Assembly: GCA_021793175.1 (NCBI GenBank)
Contig: JAJYTH010000006.1
Location: forward strand, 1-35,616
Origin: Actinomycetes bacterium
GTDB taxonomy: Bacteria > Actinomycetota > Actinomycetes > Mycobacteriales > Pseudonocardiaceae
Length of the DNA stretch: 35,616 nucleotides
Reading direction: 5' to 3'
Below the pieces are notes generated by a model, which searched no databases, had not been told where the DNA came from, and saw nothing but the letters and a program-made list of their open reading frames with translations. The translations under genes were made by a program, and so were the position numbers. Positions 1-8,498 of this stretch are shown piece by piece. Numbering within the stretch: position 1 is the stretch's first letter; every line of letters starts with the position of its first letter.

Positions 1-1667
1 ACCTCCACGACACGGCTGCGCAACCACTCGCCGAGTGCCTTCGCCTGTGGATCGAACCGCGCCCGCGACGCCACACCCGCGCCGAGGATCCCCTCCACGA
101 CCACGTTGACGGCCCACAGGTTCGGCAACAGGAACCGTTGGACGGGGAGATCGGCGATCTCGGGTAACAGCTCGCGCAGCGTGTCGACAGTGAGCGTGTG
201 CGCCAACCACCGCCACGCCTCGGGTGTTCGTACCCAAAGACCGAGGTTGGCGCTGTCGCCCTTATCGCCGCTGCGGGCACCCACGATCGTGCCCAGCGGT
301 ACGCGGCGGATGGGACCCTCGGGCAGTGGCTCCGGCAGTGGAGGTTCGGTCACCTCGACGAGTTCCCGGGTGTGTTCGGGTGGAGGGACGTCCACACGCC
401 GTCCGTCGGGCAGCACCGCCACGTGCGGCACCGCGTCGGTGGGCACGAACGCGTCGGAGAACACACCGTAGGGACTGGCCTTCGACGGTGGCGCGGTGAG
501 GTGGAAGCCGGGATAGCTCGACAGGCCGAGTTCGACGGCCGCCCCGCTGAACGCCCGCCCCACGAGGTCGGGATCCGGGTCGCTGACCGCGCAGTGCAGC
601 AGTGCGCTCGCGGTCTCCTCGGTGTCCGCGTCGACGTGGTCGGTGCGCGCCAGTGTCCACCGCATCGACCGGGGAACGCGGTCACCGAGCGCCGCTTCGA
701 ACTGTTCGCGCACCAGCTGCGCCTTGGCCTCGACGTCGAGTCCGGTGAGGACGAACGTCACCTCGTTGCGGTGTCCGCCGAGAGTCGTGCACCCCACCTT
801 CAGCCGAGGTGGAGGCGGTTCCCCACGCACCCCGCTGATCCGCACTCGGTCGGTCCCGTCCTGGGTCAGGCGGATCGTGTCGAACCGGGTCGTGACGTCG
901 GGTCCGGCGTAGCGGGGGCCTGCGATCTCATACAGCAGCTGCGCGGTGACGGTGTCGACGGTGACCGCCCCGCCGGTGCCCTCGTGTTTGGTGATGACGC
1001 TGGAACCGTCCTCCTCGATCTCCGCGATGGGAAACCCGGGGAGTCCGAGTCGGTGTTCGGTGAAGAACGCGTAATTACCGCCGGTGGCCTGCGCTCCGCA
1101 TTCCAGGACGTGTCCGGCCACCACGGCCCCAGCGAGCGCGTCGTGGTCGGACGGCCGCCACCCGAAGTGCGCGACAGCGGGCCCCACCACGAGCGAGGCG
1201 TCGGTGACCCGACCAGTGACCACCACGTCGGCTCCGGCCCGCAGACACTCGGCGATGCCGAACGCACCGAGATAGGCGTTGGCCGTGACCGGGTGGCCAA
1301 GTCCGAGTTCCTCGGCCCGGGGGACGAGGTCGTCGCCCTCGACATAGGCGACGGTGACCTCGATTCCGAGCCGCCGCGCGAGATCGCGTAACTTTTGGGC
1401 CAGTCCGGCCGGGTTGAGTCCACCCGCGTTGGTGACCACTTTGACGCCCGCGTCAACGGCCAGGCCGAGGCTTTCCTCCAGCTGTCGCAGGAACGTCGTG
1501 GCATAACCCCGGGAGGGGTCCTTCAACCGGTCCCTGCCGAGGATGAGCATGGTCAGTTCGGCCAGATAGTCGCCGGTGAGCACGTCGAGGGGGCCATCGG
1601 TGAGCATGTCGCGCACGGCCGAGAACCGATCGCCGTAGAAACCGGAAGCGTTCCCGACCCTGATCAT
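1..1667 (-). CDS. AtuA/DUF1446 family protein (acyclic terpene utilization-like), 3' end outside window
   Basis: The minus-strand frame starts at ATG 1667 and is open to the window edge, giving about 555 residues without a stop, so the C-terminus is missing. The N-terminus reads MIRVGNASGFYGDR, followed by NAGGLNP, AYVEGDD and VVTGRVTDASL. A later GTIVGARSGDKGDSANLGLW stretch resembles the C-terminal part of the family. This pattern is that of AtuA/DUF1446 proteins, cytosolic proteins linked to acyclic terpene and branched-chain acyl-CoA breakdown; the exact reaction is poorly defined. The start overlaps the stop of the upstream TIGR03084 gene (ATGA, 1664-1667), so the two are probably translationally coupled. 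Family assignment is fairly sure; substrate is unknown. Confidence 0.8.
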   Translation of the reverse strand, partial: MIRVGNASGFYGDRFSAVRDMLTDGPLDVLTGDYLAELTMLILGRDRLKDPSRGYATTFLRQLEESLGLAVDAGVKVVTNAGGLNPAGLAQKLRDLARRLGIEVTVAYVEGDDLVPRAEELGLGHPVTANAYLGAFGIAECLRAGADVVVTGRVTDASLVVGPAVAHFGWRPSDHDALAGAVVAGHVLECGAQATGGNYAFFTEHRLGLPGFPIAEIEEDGSSVITKHEGTGGAVTVDTVTAQLLYEIAGPRYAGPDVTTRFDTIRLTQDGTDRVRISGVRGEPPPPRLKVGCTTLGGHRNEVTFVLTGLDVEAKAQLVREQFEAALGDRVPRSMRWTLARTDHVDADTEETASALLHCAVSDPDPDLVGRAFSGAAVELGLSSYPGFHLTAPPSKASPYGVFSDAFVPTDAVPHVAVLPDGRRVDVPPPEHTRELVEVTEPPLPEPLPEGPIRRVPLGTIVGARSGDKGDSANLGLWVRTPEAWRWLAHTLTVDTLRELLPEIADLPVQRFLLPNLWAVNVVVEGILGAGVASRARFDPQAKALGEWLRSRVVE

Positions 1668-2479
1668 GACACGGTCCTTCCGGCCACCCGTTCCGGCGAA
1701 CGCCCCTCACCGGGTGGGCCCGCGAACGCCTGCGCGATCGTCAGCCACGTCGCGGCCTGTTCCCCCTCCGCCCGTAGGTCGGTGTCGAGCACGTGCGCGC
1801 GTTGGGTCACCACGAGGCAGAACTGCTGCGCGTCACCGGTGACCCGTTGGGCTGAGTCCTCCGGCCCGAAGGCCCACGTATCACCGTCGGGCGCGGTGAG
1901 TTCGACATGGAACTCCTCGGTCGGCACGTCCAGCCCTCGCAGGCGGAAGGCGAAGTCGCGGGTGCGCGCACCGAGCCGAGCGACGTGCCACAACCGTGCC
2001 GTCGGCGCGCGTCGAACCCCGAGGGCGTCGGCGATGTCCTGTCCGTGTGCCCATGTCTCCATCAGTCTCGCCGAGGCCATCGACGCCACGCTCATGGGTG
2101 GACCGAACCACGGCAGTCGGGTTCCGGGTGGCGCGGCGATCAGGGCCGCGCTCAACTCTGCGCGTTGCCGCCGCCATGTCCGCAGCAGCTCCGCAGGGGG
2201 TCGTGCCGCGCCCTCGGCGGCACCCCGGTCGACGACACTGTTCCCATGTTCGTCCACAGCAGACGGGTCGATGCTCTCCTGATCGAACCGTTCGGGTTCT
2301 CGTAGGGCGACCAGCGCCTGGGCGTCGGTCCACGCCAAGTGGGCGATCTGATGAGCGATCGTCCATCCCGGTGCGGGGGTCGGCAGTGCCCACTCCCACG
2401 CGTCGAGTTCGGCGACCAGCGCGTCGACTTCATCGCTCTCGGCGTCCAGATCCCGCACGATCGCACTCACGTCCGCCAC
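1664..2479 (-). CDS. TIGR03084 family metal-binding protein (DinB/maleylpyruvate isomerase-like)
   Basis: A 271-aa protein starting at GTG 2479, chosen because an AGGAGG Shine-Dalgarno sequence lies 5 nt upstream; a longer in-frame start at 2542 has no such support. The N-terminal half contains the four-helix DinB/MDMPI pattern with APGWTIAHQIAHLAWTD near residues 37-53, whose histidines are expected metal ligands. A second His-containing stretch, METWAHGQDIADALG, lies in the middle. Relatives include mycothiol-dependent maleylpyruvate isomerases, but TIGR03084 proteins have no firmly assigned reaction. Its stop overlaps the start of the AtuA-like gene by ATGA, so both probably act in one catabolic route. 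Family call is confident, function is not. Confidence 0.78.
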   Translation of the reverse strand: MADVSAIVRDLDAESDEVDALVAELDAWEWALPTPAPGWTIAHQIAHLAWTDAQALVALREPERFDQESIDPSAVDEHGNSVVDRGAAEGAARPPAELLRTWRRQRAELSAALIAAPPGTRLPWFGPPMSVASMASARLMETWAHGQDIADALGVRRAPTARLWHVARLGARTRDFAFRLRGLDVPTEEFHVELTAPDGDTWAFGPEDSAQRVTGDAQQFCLVVTQRAHVLDTDLRAEGEQAATWLTIAQAFAGPPGEGRSPERVAGRTVS

Positions 2480-2570
2480 GTGCACCTCCTCGCCGCGGCA
2501 TCGGCGCCGCCGCATCAGAGTGGCACCACGTACGGAGAACAATCAAGCACGCCTGATTTTTTCATTCTGT

Positions 2571-2583
2571 TGGCGTCACGCCA
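2571..2583. promoter_or_regulatory. inverted repeat in divergent promoter region
   Basis: A perfect inverted repeat, TGGCG-TCA-CGCCA, sits between the divergent TIGR03084 gene (start 2479) and the hydratase gene (start 2638). It lies just after an AT-rich patch containing a T run (about 2556-2562). Position and symmetry suit an operator serving one or both divergent genes. The regulator is unknown. Confidence 0.35.
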
Positions 2584-2637
2584 GCGACTCTGGTCCAATG
2601 TTCTGCCGAAGGCGAGACGACGACGGCGGGAGACACC

Positions 2638-3522
2638 GTGGCTAACGATGCCGACGGCGGCGATGGCGACAACGACACCGACTACACCCAGATCACCTAC
2701 CGAGTCGCCGACCGAGTCGCGACCGTCACGCTCAACCGGCCCGAGGCTCGCAACGGATACACCGTCACCATGGCCGACGAACTCACCGACGCCCTCACGC
2801 GCGCCGACCACGACCACGACGTACGTGTCGTGGTGCTCACCGGAAACGGCCGGGACTTCTGTGTCGGGGCCGACCTGTCCCAGGGCGGATTCGACTTCGA
2901 CGCCGAGACCGGACCCGATGCCGCGTGGCAGGAACCCGCGGGCCGGGTGTCCCGCCGCATGTTCGCGTCGAACAAACCGGTCATCGCCGCATTGCACGGC
3001 GCAGCGGTCGGCGGTGGTCTCACCATCACCCTGGCGGCCGACTACCGCCTGGCCACCACCGACGCGCGATTCGGGTTCGTCTTCGTCCGTCGCGGCATCT
3101 ACCCCGAGGGCGCCTCGGCTTGGTTCCTGCCCCGACTCGTGGGCATGGGGCGCGCACTGGACTGGATGGTCAGCGGACGCGTCTTCGACGCCGACGAGGC
3201 CCTCGCCGCCGGACTCGTCCACAGTGTGCACGAGCCGGACGCCCTGTTGGACTCCGCGTACGCTCTGGCCGCCGAACTCGCCGCCACCACCGCGCCGGTG
3301 TCGGTGGCCGTCACCCGCCAGCTGTTGTATCGCATGTCCGGTGTGGATTCCCCACTACCTGTCCACGCCCTCGACTCCCGGTTGATCGGCAGCATTCCGG
3401 GCAACCCGGACGCGGTCGAGGGAGTACTGTCGTTTCTGCAGAAGCGCCCGCCGGAATTCGCTCTGCGCGTGCCGGAGGACCTGCCCGATTTCCTGCCCTG
3501 GACCCGGGAGGACGACACGTGA
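2638..3522 (+). CDS. enoyl-CoA hydratase/isomerase family protein (crotonase fold)
   Basis: A 294-aa crotonase-superfamily protein starting at GTG 2638, with GGGAG upstream as a plausible ribosome site. The core begins near residue 20 (ITYRVADRVATVTLNRPEARN). The first oxyanion-hole region is GRDFCVGADLSQGG and the second is LHGAAVGGGLTITLAADYRLA. The later stretch FVRRGIYPEGASAWFLPRLVG contains the Glu-bearing loop that usually supplies acid/base catalysis. These proteins hydrate or isomerise acyl-CoA thioesters in the cytosol; the substrate cannot be read from sequence. The stop overlaps the start of the next gene (GTGA at 3519-3522), implying translational coupling. The N-terminus is acidic and low in complexity for about 18 residues. 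Confidence 0.85.
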   Translation: MANDADGGDGDNDTDYTQITYRVADRVATVTLNRPEARNGYTVTMADELTDALTRADHDHDVRVVVLTGNGRDFCVGADLSQGGFDFDAETGPDAAWQEPAGRVSRRMFASNKPVIAALHGAAVGGGLTITLAADYRLATTDARFGFVFVRRGIYPEGASAWFLPRLVGMGRALDWMVSGRVFDADEALAAGLVHSVHEPDALLDSAYALAAELAATTAPVSVAVTRQLLYRMSGVDSPLPVHALDSRLIGSIPGNPDAVEGVLSFLQKRPPEFALRVPEDLPDFLPWTREDDT

Positions 3523-4157
3523 GCACCGACTATCCCGATGAACCGTGGCGGCTCGCCGGTGAGGCGTTCGTGTCGGTGTGGGTGGTGCCTCGACGTGCGC
3601 TGCCACGTGTAACCGACACCGTCACCCCCCTCACGATCGGCGGCAGGGCCGTGGTGGTCACCGCGTGGATCGACTACACCCCACCGGGACAGTTGAGCTA
3701 TCACGAGCTGCTCGCCACGGTCGCGGTCCGGCCCGAACGACGTGCCGGAGCACACCTCGCCGCGGGCAGCATCACCGAGATCTGGGTGGACGACGAAGCT
3801 TCCCGAGCCGGAGGCCGCGAGCTGTGGGGCATCCCTAAGGATCTGGCCACCTTCGAGTTCGATCGCTTCGACGGGTTCACCGCCTCGGCTTCCACCCGCG
3901 AGGAGTGGATCGCCACGGCGACCTTCACCCCACGTGGCCCCGCAGGCCCTTTCGTCCCGGCCGCGTTCTCGATCGCCCAGTCGATCTCGGGCCGGTCACT
4001 GGTGAGCCCGGTACGCGCACGTGTGCGGGCCCGTTTCGCCACGGCCGTCTGGACGGTGAACCCGAACGGCCCACTTAGCTACCTCGCAGGGCGCCGTCCC
4101 CTGATCAACGCACACCTACGCGACGCCCGGCTGCTCTTCGGACGACACCGGCGGTGA
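3519..4157 (+). CDS. acetoacetate decarboxylase family protein
   Basis: A 212-aa protein starting at GTG 3519, overlapping the stop of the upstream hydratase by 4 nt. It shows the acetoacetate-decarboxylase fold pattern: a central SITEIWVDDEASRAGGRELWGIPKDLATFEF region in which the Lys of GIPK aligns with the Schiff-base lysine of characterised decarboxylases. The neighbouring position, also Lys in the clostridial enzyme, is Asp here, so the classical pKa-lowering pair is not intact. The activity may therefore differ from acetoacetate decarboxylation; ADC-like enzymes also include aldolase-dehydratases. Coupling to a crotonase-fold enzyme suggests both process one beta-keto or enoyl intermediate. 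Family likely, reaction uncertain. Confidence 0.72.
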   Translation: MSTDYPDEPWRLAGEAFVSVWVVPRRALPRVTDTVTPLTIGGRAVVVTAWIDYTPPGQLSYHELLATVAVRPERRAGAHLAAGSITEIWVDDEASRAGGRELWGIPKDLATFEFDRFDGFTASASTREEWIATATFTPRGPAGPFVPAAFSIAQSISGRSLVSPVRARVRARFATAVWTVNPNGPLSYLAGRRPLINAHLRDARLLFGRHRR

Positions 4158-4190
4158 AGGAGTCCGCCGGTGGCGCTCCGGGCGTTCTTT
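4147..4190 (+). terminator. possible terminator around the stop of the ADC-like gene
   Basis: Perfect inverted repeat ACCGGCGG (4147-4154) and CCGCCGGT (4164-4171), with the TGA stop at 4155-4157 inside the loop and a TTCTTT patch at 4185-4190. The T tract is too far from the stem for a textbook terminator, so this is tentative. Confidence 0.3.
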
Positions 4191-4362
4191 GTGAGCCCTC
4201 CCCCGCGATCGGCAGCGGCGGGGATGAGCGGCGAGGCGAAGGAATGCCACCGTCGACTCTGTAGGTCGCTTAGGTCGCGTAGGCGCTGTAGTCCCGGCCA
4301 CTCCCCACGCGGCACCACGCGAGCGGGGAGCGGGCTTGTGAAACCCGGCCTAGCTGGGCGGA

Positions 4363-4368
4363 TAGACT
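4363..4368 (+). promoter_or_regulatory. -10 element of lysS, leaderless type
   Basis: TAGACT matches the actinobacterial TANNNT -10 consensus and ends 7 nt before GTG 4376. That spacing puts transcription initiation at the start codon itself, and no Shine-Dalgarno sequence precedes it. No convincing -35 is visible. A leaderless lysS mRNA is inferred. Confidence 0.5.
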
Positions 4369-4375
4369 CGTTGCC

Positions 4376-5875
4376 GTGAGTGACGCGCTGGACGATTTCC
4401 ACGAGGACCTGCCCGAACAGATGCGCATCCGGCGAGCCAAGCTGGACCGGCTGCGCGACTCGGGCGTCGAGCCCTACCCCGTCGGATACCCCAGGACCAC
4501 CACGATCGGCGAGGTCCGCGAACGCCACGGCGACCTGGAGCCCGACCATCACACGGGCGAGCGCGTCTCGATCACCGGTCGGGTGATGCTGTACCGCACG
4601 GGCGGCAAGCTGTGCTTCGCCACCATTCGTGACGACTCCGGCCAGATCCAGATCATGCTGTCGCTCGACAAGGTGGGCGCCGAGGCTCTCGACTCCTGGA
4701 AGAGCGACGTCGACCTGGGGGACCACGTCGGCGTCACCGGCGAGGTCATCACGTCCAAGCGCGGTGAGCTGTCGGTGCTGGTGGACGAGTGGGCGCTGAC
4801 GTCGAAGGCGCTGCGGCCGCTGCCCGAGAAGCACAAGGGTCTGACCGACCCCGAGGCCCGGGTCCGGCAACGCTACGTCGACCTGATCGTCAATCCCGAG
4901 GCTCGGCAGATGGTGCGGCAGCGGGCCGCCACGCTCCAAGCCTTGCGTTCGGTCCTGCTGGAGCGCGGCTTCCTCGAGGTCGAGACCCCGATGCTGCATC
5001 AGGTGCACGGCGGCGCGACGGCACGCCCGTTCGTCACGCACATCAACGCCTACGACCTCGACCTCTACCTACGTATCGCGCCCGAGTTGTTCCTCAAGCG
5101 ACTCGTGGTCGGCGGTATCGAGAAGGTCTTCGAGATCAACCGCTCGTTCCGCAACGAGGGCGCCGACTCCACGCACAACCCCGAGTTCACGATGCTGGAG
5201 TGGTACCACGCCTACGGCGACTACAACGACGGCATGGTGATCACCCAGGACCTGGTGCGCCGCGCGGCCGAAGCCGTGTTCGGTGACATGGTCGTGCGCA
5301 ACCCCAAGTACGGCGAGATCGACCTGGGTGAGCAGTGGCCGCAGATCACGTTGTACGGGTCGGTGTCGGAGGCACTCGACGCCGAGATCACCCCGCGCAC
5401 TCCGATCGACGTGCTGCGCCGCCACGCCGACGACCGTGGCTTGAGCTGGGATCCGGCCTGGGGCCCCGGCAAGCTCGTGGAGCACCTGTTCGAGGAACTG
5501 GTCGAGCACACGCTGATCCGGCCCACATTCGTGCGGGACTTCCCCCTGGAGACCAGCCCGCTCACCCGCCAGCACCGCGATGACCCGCTGCTGGTGGAGA
5601 AGTGGGACCTCATCGGTTTCGGCATGGAGCTGGGGACCTGCTTCTCCGAGCTGATCGACCCCGTGGACCAGCGCAAGCGGCTCACCGAGCAGTCCCTGCT
5701 GGCCGCGGACGGGGACCCGGAAGCCATGCAGCTCGACGAGGACTTCCTGCGCGCCCTGGAGTACGGCATGCCACCGACGGTCGGCGCGGGCATGGGCATC
5801 GACCGCCTGCTGATGGCCTTCACCGGTAAGGGCATCCGCGAGACCATCCTGTTCCCGATGGTCAAGCCCGTCTGA
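4376..5875 (+). CDS. lysS: lysine--tRNA ligase, class II
   Basis: A 499-aa cytosolic enzyme that charges tRNA(Lys) with lysine using ATP. An N-terminal OB-fold anticodon-binding domain spans roughly residues 60-150 (ITGRVMLYRTGGKLCFATIR). The class II catalytic core follows: motif 1 near FLEVETPMLHQVHGGATARPF, motif 2 FRNEGADSTHNPEFTMLEWY, and motif 3 GAGMGIDRLLMAF close to the C-terminus. Length is normal for bacterial LysRS. GTG 4376 is chosen because the TANNNT -10 element lies just upstream. The last 14 bp overlap the 3' end of the convergent AraC-type gene. Actinobacteria often carry more than one LysRS; whether this is the only copy cannot be told here. Confidence 0.95.
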   Translation: MSDALDDFHEDLPEQMRIRRAKLDRLRDSGVEPYPVGYPRTTTIGEVRERHGDLEPDHHTGERVSITGRVMLYRTGGKLCFATIRDDSGQIQIMLSLDKVGAEALDSWKSDVDLGDHVGVTGEVITSKRGELSVLVDEWALTSKALRPLPEKHKGLTDPEARVRQRYVDLIVNPEARQMVRQRAATLQALRSVLLERGFLEVETPMLHQVHGGATARPFVTHINAYDLDLYLRIAPELFLKRLVVGGIEKVFEINRSFRNEGADSTHNPEFTMLEWYHAYGDYNDGMVITQDLVRRAAEAVFGDMVVRNPKYGEIDLGEQWPQITLYGSVSEALDAEITPRTPIDVLRRHADDRGLSWDPAWGPGKLVEHLFEELVEHTLIRPTFVRDFPLETSPLTRQHRDDPLLVEKWDLIGFGMELGTCFSELIDPVDQRKRLTEQSLLAADGDPEAMQLDEDFLRALEYGMPPTVGAGMGIDRLLMAFTGKGIRETILFPMVKPV

Positions 5876-6830
5876 CAGCGCGATCCCGGCGGGAGCGGGC
5901 GTACCTGCCGGGGGAGATCCCCTTCCAGCGGGTGAACGCGCGGACGAAGCTGGCCGCGTCACCGTAGCCGAGGCGGTAGGCCACCTGCTCGACCGACAAC
6001 GAGCGGGTGGCCAACAACTCCTCGGCCAGGGCCTGCCGCACTTCGTCGACCAGCGCGCGGTAGCTGGTTCCCTCGGCGGCGAGTCTGCGCCGCAGCGTCC
6101 GTGTCGTCACGACGAGTTCGGCCGCTACCGTGTCCATGTCCGTGTGGAGGCCGTCGACGGTCAGGAGCCGGTCGCGAACCCGCCTCGCCATGCCGTCGCG
6201 TGCTCGCCGTTCCGCCAACAGCGCGCGGCACTGTTGCTCGCACACGGCCGCCGTGTGGTCGTTGGCCTGTGGCATACGTTGTTCGAGCAGCGTGCGTGGC
6301 AGGCTGATGACGGCGTTGTCCGGGTGGTCCGGGTCGAAGTCCGGTCGCACTCCCAACAGTTCCACGATCAGGGTGCGGCTCGCCGCGACATCCCGAGCCA
6401 GCAGGAACGGGCGGACATCGGCGGGCACTCCCGTGGTGTGCCAATGCAGGGCCGCGACGTCGCCTTCCACACGCAACTCGGGGGCACAGAACACGTAGGT
6501 CAACTCCACGTAGCGCAACGCCAGGCGTACCGCGTCGCCGACCGTGCGACTGCTGGTGACCGCGAAACCCCAGATGCCGTATGCCGTGGCGTGGTACCGG
6601 CATCCGACCTCGTGTCCGAGTTCGGTCGGGTCGTCGGCACAGTGCGCGAGGAAGTTGCGCACCACCGCCAGTTCCTGGCGCGCCTCCACCTGGGCCATCG
6701 GGTCCCGCACCGTGGCGAGGTCGACCCCGCTTCCAAGGAGCACCATGTCGGCCGGGATTCCCCGCTCCCCGGCGAACTCCACCAACAACGCAATGCTCGC
6801 GACACCGCGGGGGAAGTCCCAGTCGACCAT
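5862..6830 (-). CDS. AraC family transcriptional regulator with arabinose-binding-like N-terminal domain
   Basis: A 322-aa protein from ATG 6830. The C-terminal third (roughly residues 220-315) is a double helix-turn-helix AraC domain: DMDTVAAELVVTTRTLRRRL, then LSVEQVAYRLGYGDAASFVR and the closing FTRWKGISPGRYAR. The N-terminal 200 residues match the PF12625-like sensor domain seen in OruR/ArgR-type regulators. ATG 6830 is preferred over an upstream TTG at 6875 because TATTTT (6838-6843) lies 7 nt ahead, a leaderless-type -10. It is divergent from the flavin monooxygenase gene with only 74 bp between starts, so it probably controls that gene. Its 3' end overlaps lysS convergently by 14 bp. 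Confidence 0.88.
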   Translation of the reverse strand: MVDWDFPRGVASIALLVEFAGERGIPADMVLLGSGVDLATVRDPMAQVEARQELAVVRNFLAHCADDPTELGHEVGCRYHATAYGIWGFAVTSSRTVGDAVRLALRYVELTYVFCAPELRVEGDVAALHWHTTGVPADVRPFLLARDVAASRTLIVELLGVRPDFDPDHPDNAVISLPRTLLEQRMPQANDHTAAVCEQQCRALLAERRARDGMARRVRDRLLTVDGLHTDMDTVAAELVVTTRTLRRRLAAEGTSYRALVDEVRQALAEELLATRSLSVEQVAYRLGYGDAASFVRAFTRWKGISPGRYARSRRDRAVRRA

Positions 6831-6837
6831 GTGTCCG

Positions 6838-6896
6838 AAAATATCAATTTCTTGTCCCAAGAGGGCCTGGAACAAACCACCCGGCGTCCCTACCTT
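6838..6896. promoter_or_regulatory. divergent leaderless-type promoters, AraC gene and monooxygenase gene
   Basis: Minus strand: TATTTT at 6843-6838 ends 7 nt before ATG 6830. Plus strand: TACCTT at 6891-6896 ends 8 nt before ATG 6905. Both fit TANNNT. The stretch between, including an AT-rich patch at 6838-6852, is the only space available for regulator binding. No clear inverted repeat was recognised. Confidence 0.45.
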
Positions 6897-6904
6897 CCGG
6901 GGGC

Positions 6905-8446
6905 ATGGAGATCATCAACACCACCGTGCTCATCATCGGCGCCGGGTTCGGGGGTGTCGCCACGGCGATCGAGTTACGCCGCTCGGGTATCCACGACATC
7001 GTCATCCTGGAGGCATCCGACGAGGTAGGCGGGGTGTGGCGGGAGAACACCTACCCCGGCTCCGGCTGCGACGTGCCTTCACCGCTGTACTCGTTCTCGT
7101 TCGCCCCCAACACGGAATGGCCTCGACGCTACGCGCTCCAGCCGGACATCCTCGCCTACCTGCGACAAGTCGCCCGCAGATCCGGAGTGCTCGGCCTGGT
7201 GCGCTTCCGCAGCGAGGCCGTCTCGGCCGAGTTCGATCCAGGCTCGGCACGCTGGCACGTGCGTACCGCCGACGGCACGGTCTATGCCGCCCGGGTGTTG
7301 ATTCCGGCCACCGGGCAGTTGTCCCGGCCGGCGTATCCGTCGATTCCGGGTATCGACACGTTCACCGGAGTGTCGTTCCACTCGGCACGGTGGGACCATG
7401 AATGCGATCTTTCCGGCAAGCGGGTCGCCGTGATCGGCACCGGCGCCAGCGCCGTCCAATTCACACCCTTCCTGCAGCGACGGGCCGCATCGGTGAAGGT
7501 CTTCCAGCGCACCGCCCCGTACATCATGCCCAAACGCGACCGTGTCTACACGGACCGGCAACGACACATCCTGCGTGCCCTGCCGATCCTGCAGAAAGCC
7601 GACCGGCTCGGGTTCTGGCTGTACACCGAGTTCGCCCAGGAATGCCTCTCCCGCTGGCAGTTCTTCACTCCCCTGTTCCGGGTTCAGACACGACGGCATC
7701 TGCGCAAGCAGGTCGCCGATCCGGTGTTGCGCAAGAAACTCACCCCGGACTACGCACTCGGTTGCAAACGCGTGTTGTTCAGCAACGACTACTATCCTGC
7801 GCTGACTCAGTCCAATGTCGACGTCGTCACCGAAGGCATCGATGCCATCACCCCGCAGGGTGTGCGCACGGCCGACGGCACACTGCACGAGGCCGACGTC
7901 ATCGTCTACGGCACCGGCTTCGCGGCAACGGACCTCCTCGCCTCCGTCACCGTGCGAGGACTCGACGGACGGACGCTCTCCGATGCGTGGCGGGAAGGTG
8001 CCCGAGCCCATCTCGGCATCACCGTTCCCGGCTTTCCGAATCTGTTCCTGATGTACGGCCCCAACACCAATCTCGGCGGCGGGTCGATCATCTACATGCT
8101 GGAAAGCCAGGCACGCTACATCCGCAGTGCCGTTCAATTCCTCCTAGCACACCCCGGCCGCTACCTCGACGTGCGAGCCGAAGCCGAACAGCGGTGGGAC
8201 GACGAGGTACAGAGCCGGCTCGCGCGCTCGGTGTGGACACGCTGCCACAGCTGGTACCGGAACGCCTACGGGCGCGTGGTGTCCAACTGGCCGGGTCGAA
8301 CGTCCGAGTACCGCCGCCGCACCCGCCGGATGGATCCGGCCGACTTCCACGTGGTTCCGGCTCACTCGGCGCCGAACAAGCGCACGAGCGCGCCCACCGC
8401 GGTGCCCGACGCGGTCTCCGGTACGGCATCGGACCCACTCAACTGA
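6905..8446 (+). CDS. flavin-containing monooxygenase, Baeyer-Villiger type
   Basis: A 513-aa FAD/NADPH-dependent oxygenase. The N-terminal Rossmann motif is GAGFGG (G12-x-G14-x-x-G17). The family fingerprint FTGVSFHSARW at residues 153-163 fits F-x-G-x-x-x-H-x-x-x-W, typical of Baeyer-Villiger enzymes and related FMOs. The second, NADPH-binding Rossmann motif VIGTGASA lies near 176-183, and an IVYGTGF motif is seen near residue 335. Such enzymes insert oxygen next to a carbonyl or oxidise heteroatoms; the substrate is not predictable. The start is ATG 6905, with a -10-like TACCTT 8 nt upstream; a longer open frame to the left is overlap with the AraC gene. The neighbouring AraC-type gene is the likely regulator. 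Confidence 0.88.
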   Translation: MEIINTTVLIIGAGFGGVATAIELRRSGIHDIVILEASDEVGGVWRENTYPGSGCDVPSPLYSFSFAPNTEWPRRYALQPDILAYLRQVARRSGVLGLVRFRSEAVSAEFDPGSARWHVRTADGTVYAARVLIPATGQLSRPAYPSIPGIDTFTGVSFHSARWDHECDLSGKRVAVIGTGASAVQFTPFLQRRAASVKVFQRTAPYIMPKRDRVYTDRQRHILRALPILQKADRLGFWLYTEFAQECLSRWQFFTPLFRVQTRRHLRKQVADPVLRKKLTPDYALGCKRVLFSNDYYPALTQSNVDVVTEGIDAITPQGVRTADGTLHEADVIVYGTGFAATDLLASVTVRGLDGRTLSDAWREGARAHLGITVPGFPNLFLMYGPNTNLGGGSIIYMLESQARYIRSAVQFLLAHPGRYLDVRAEAEQRWDDEVQSRLARSVWTRCHSWYRNAYGRVVSNWPGRTSEYRRRTRRMDPADFHVVPAHSAPNKRTSAPTAVPDAVSGTASDPLN

Positions 8447-8498
8447 GATCGACCGAGAGCTCTCCACCGCGGTGCACCTCGACGCAAACGGGGCAACA

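Noticed and set aside
198-1391. Long plus-strand open frame of 397 codons
   Set aside because: It is antisense to the AtuA-like gene, whose protein carries recognisable family motifs; the plus frame has biased composition and no domain.
4261-4290. Short TAGGTCGC-like repeats before lysS
   Set aside because: Only two to three imperfect copies of 8 bp; no symmetry or link to a known element.
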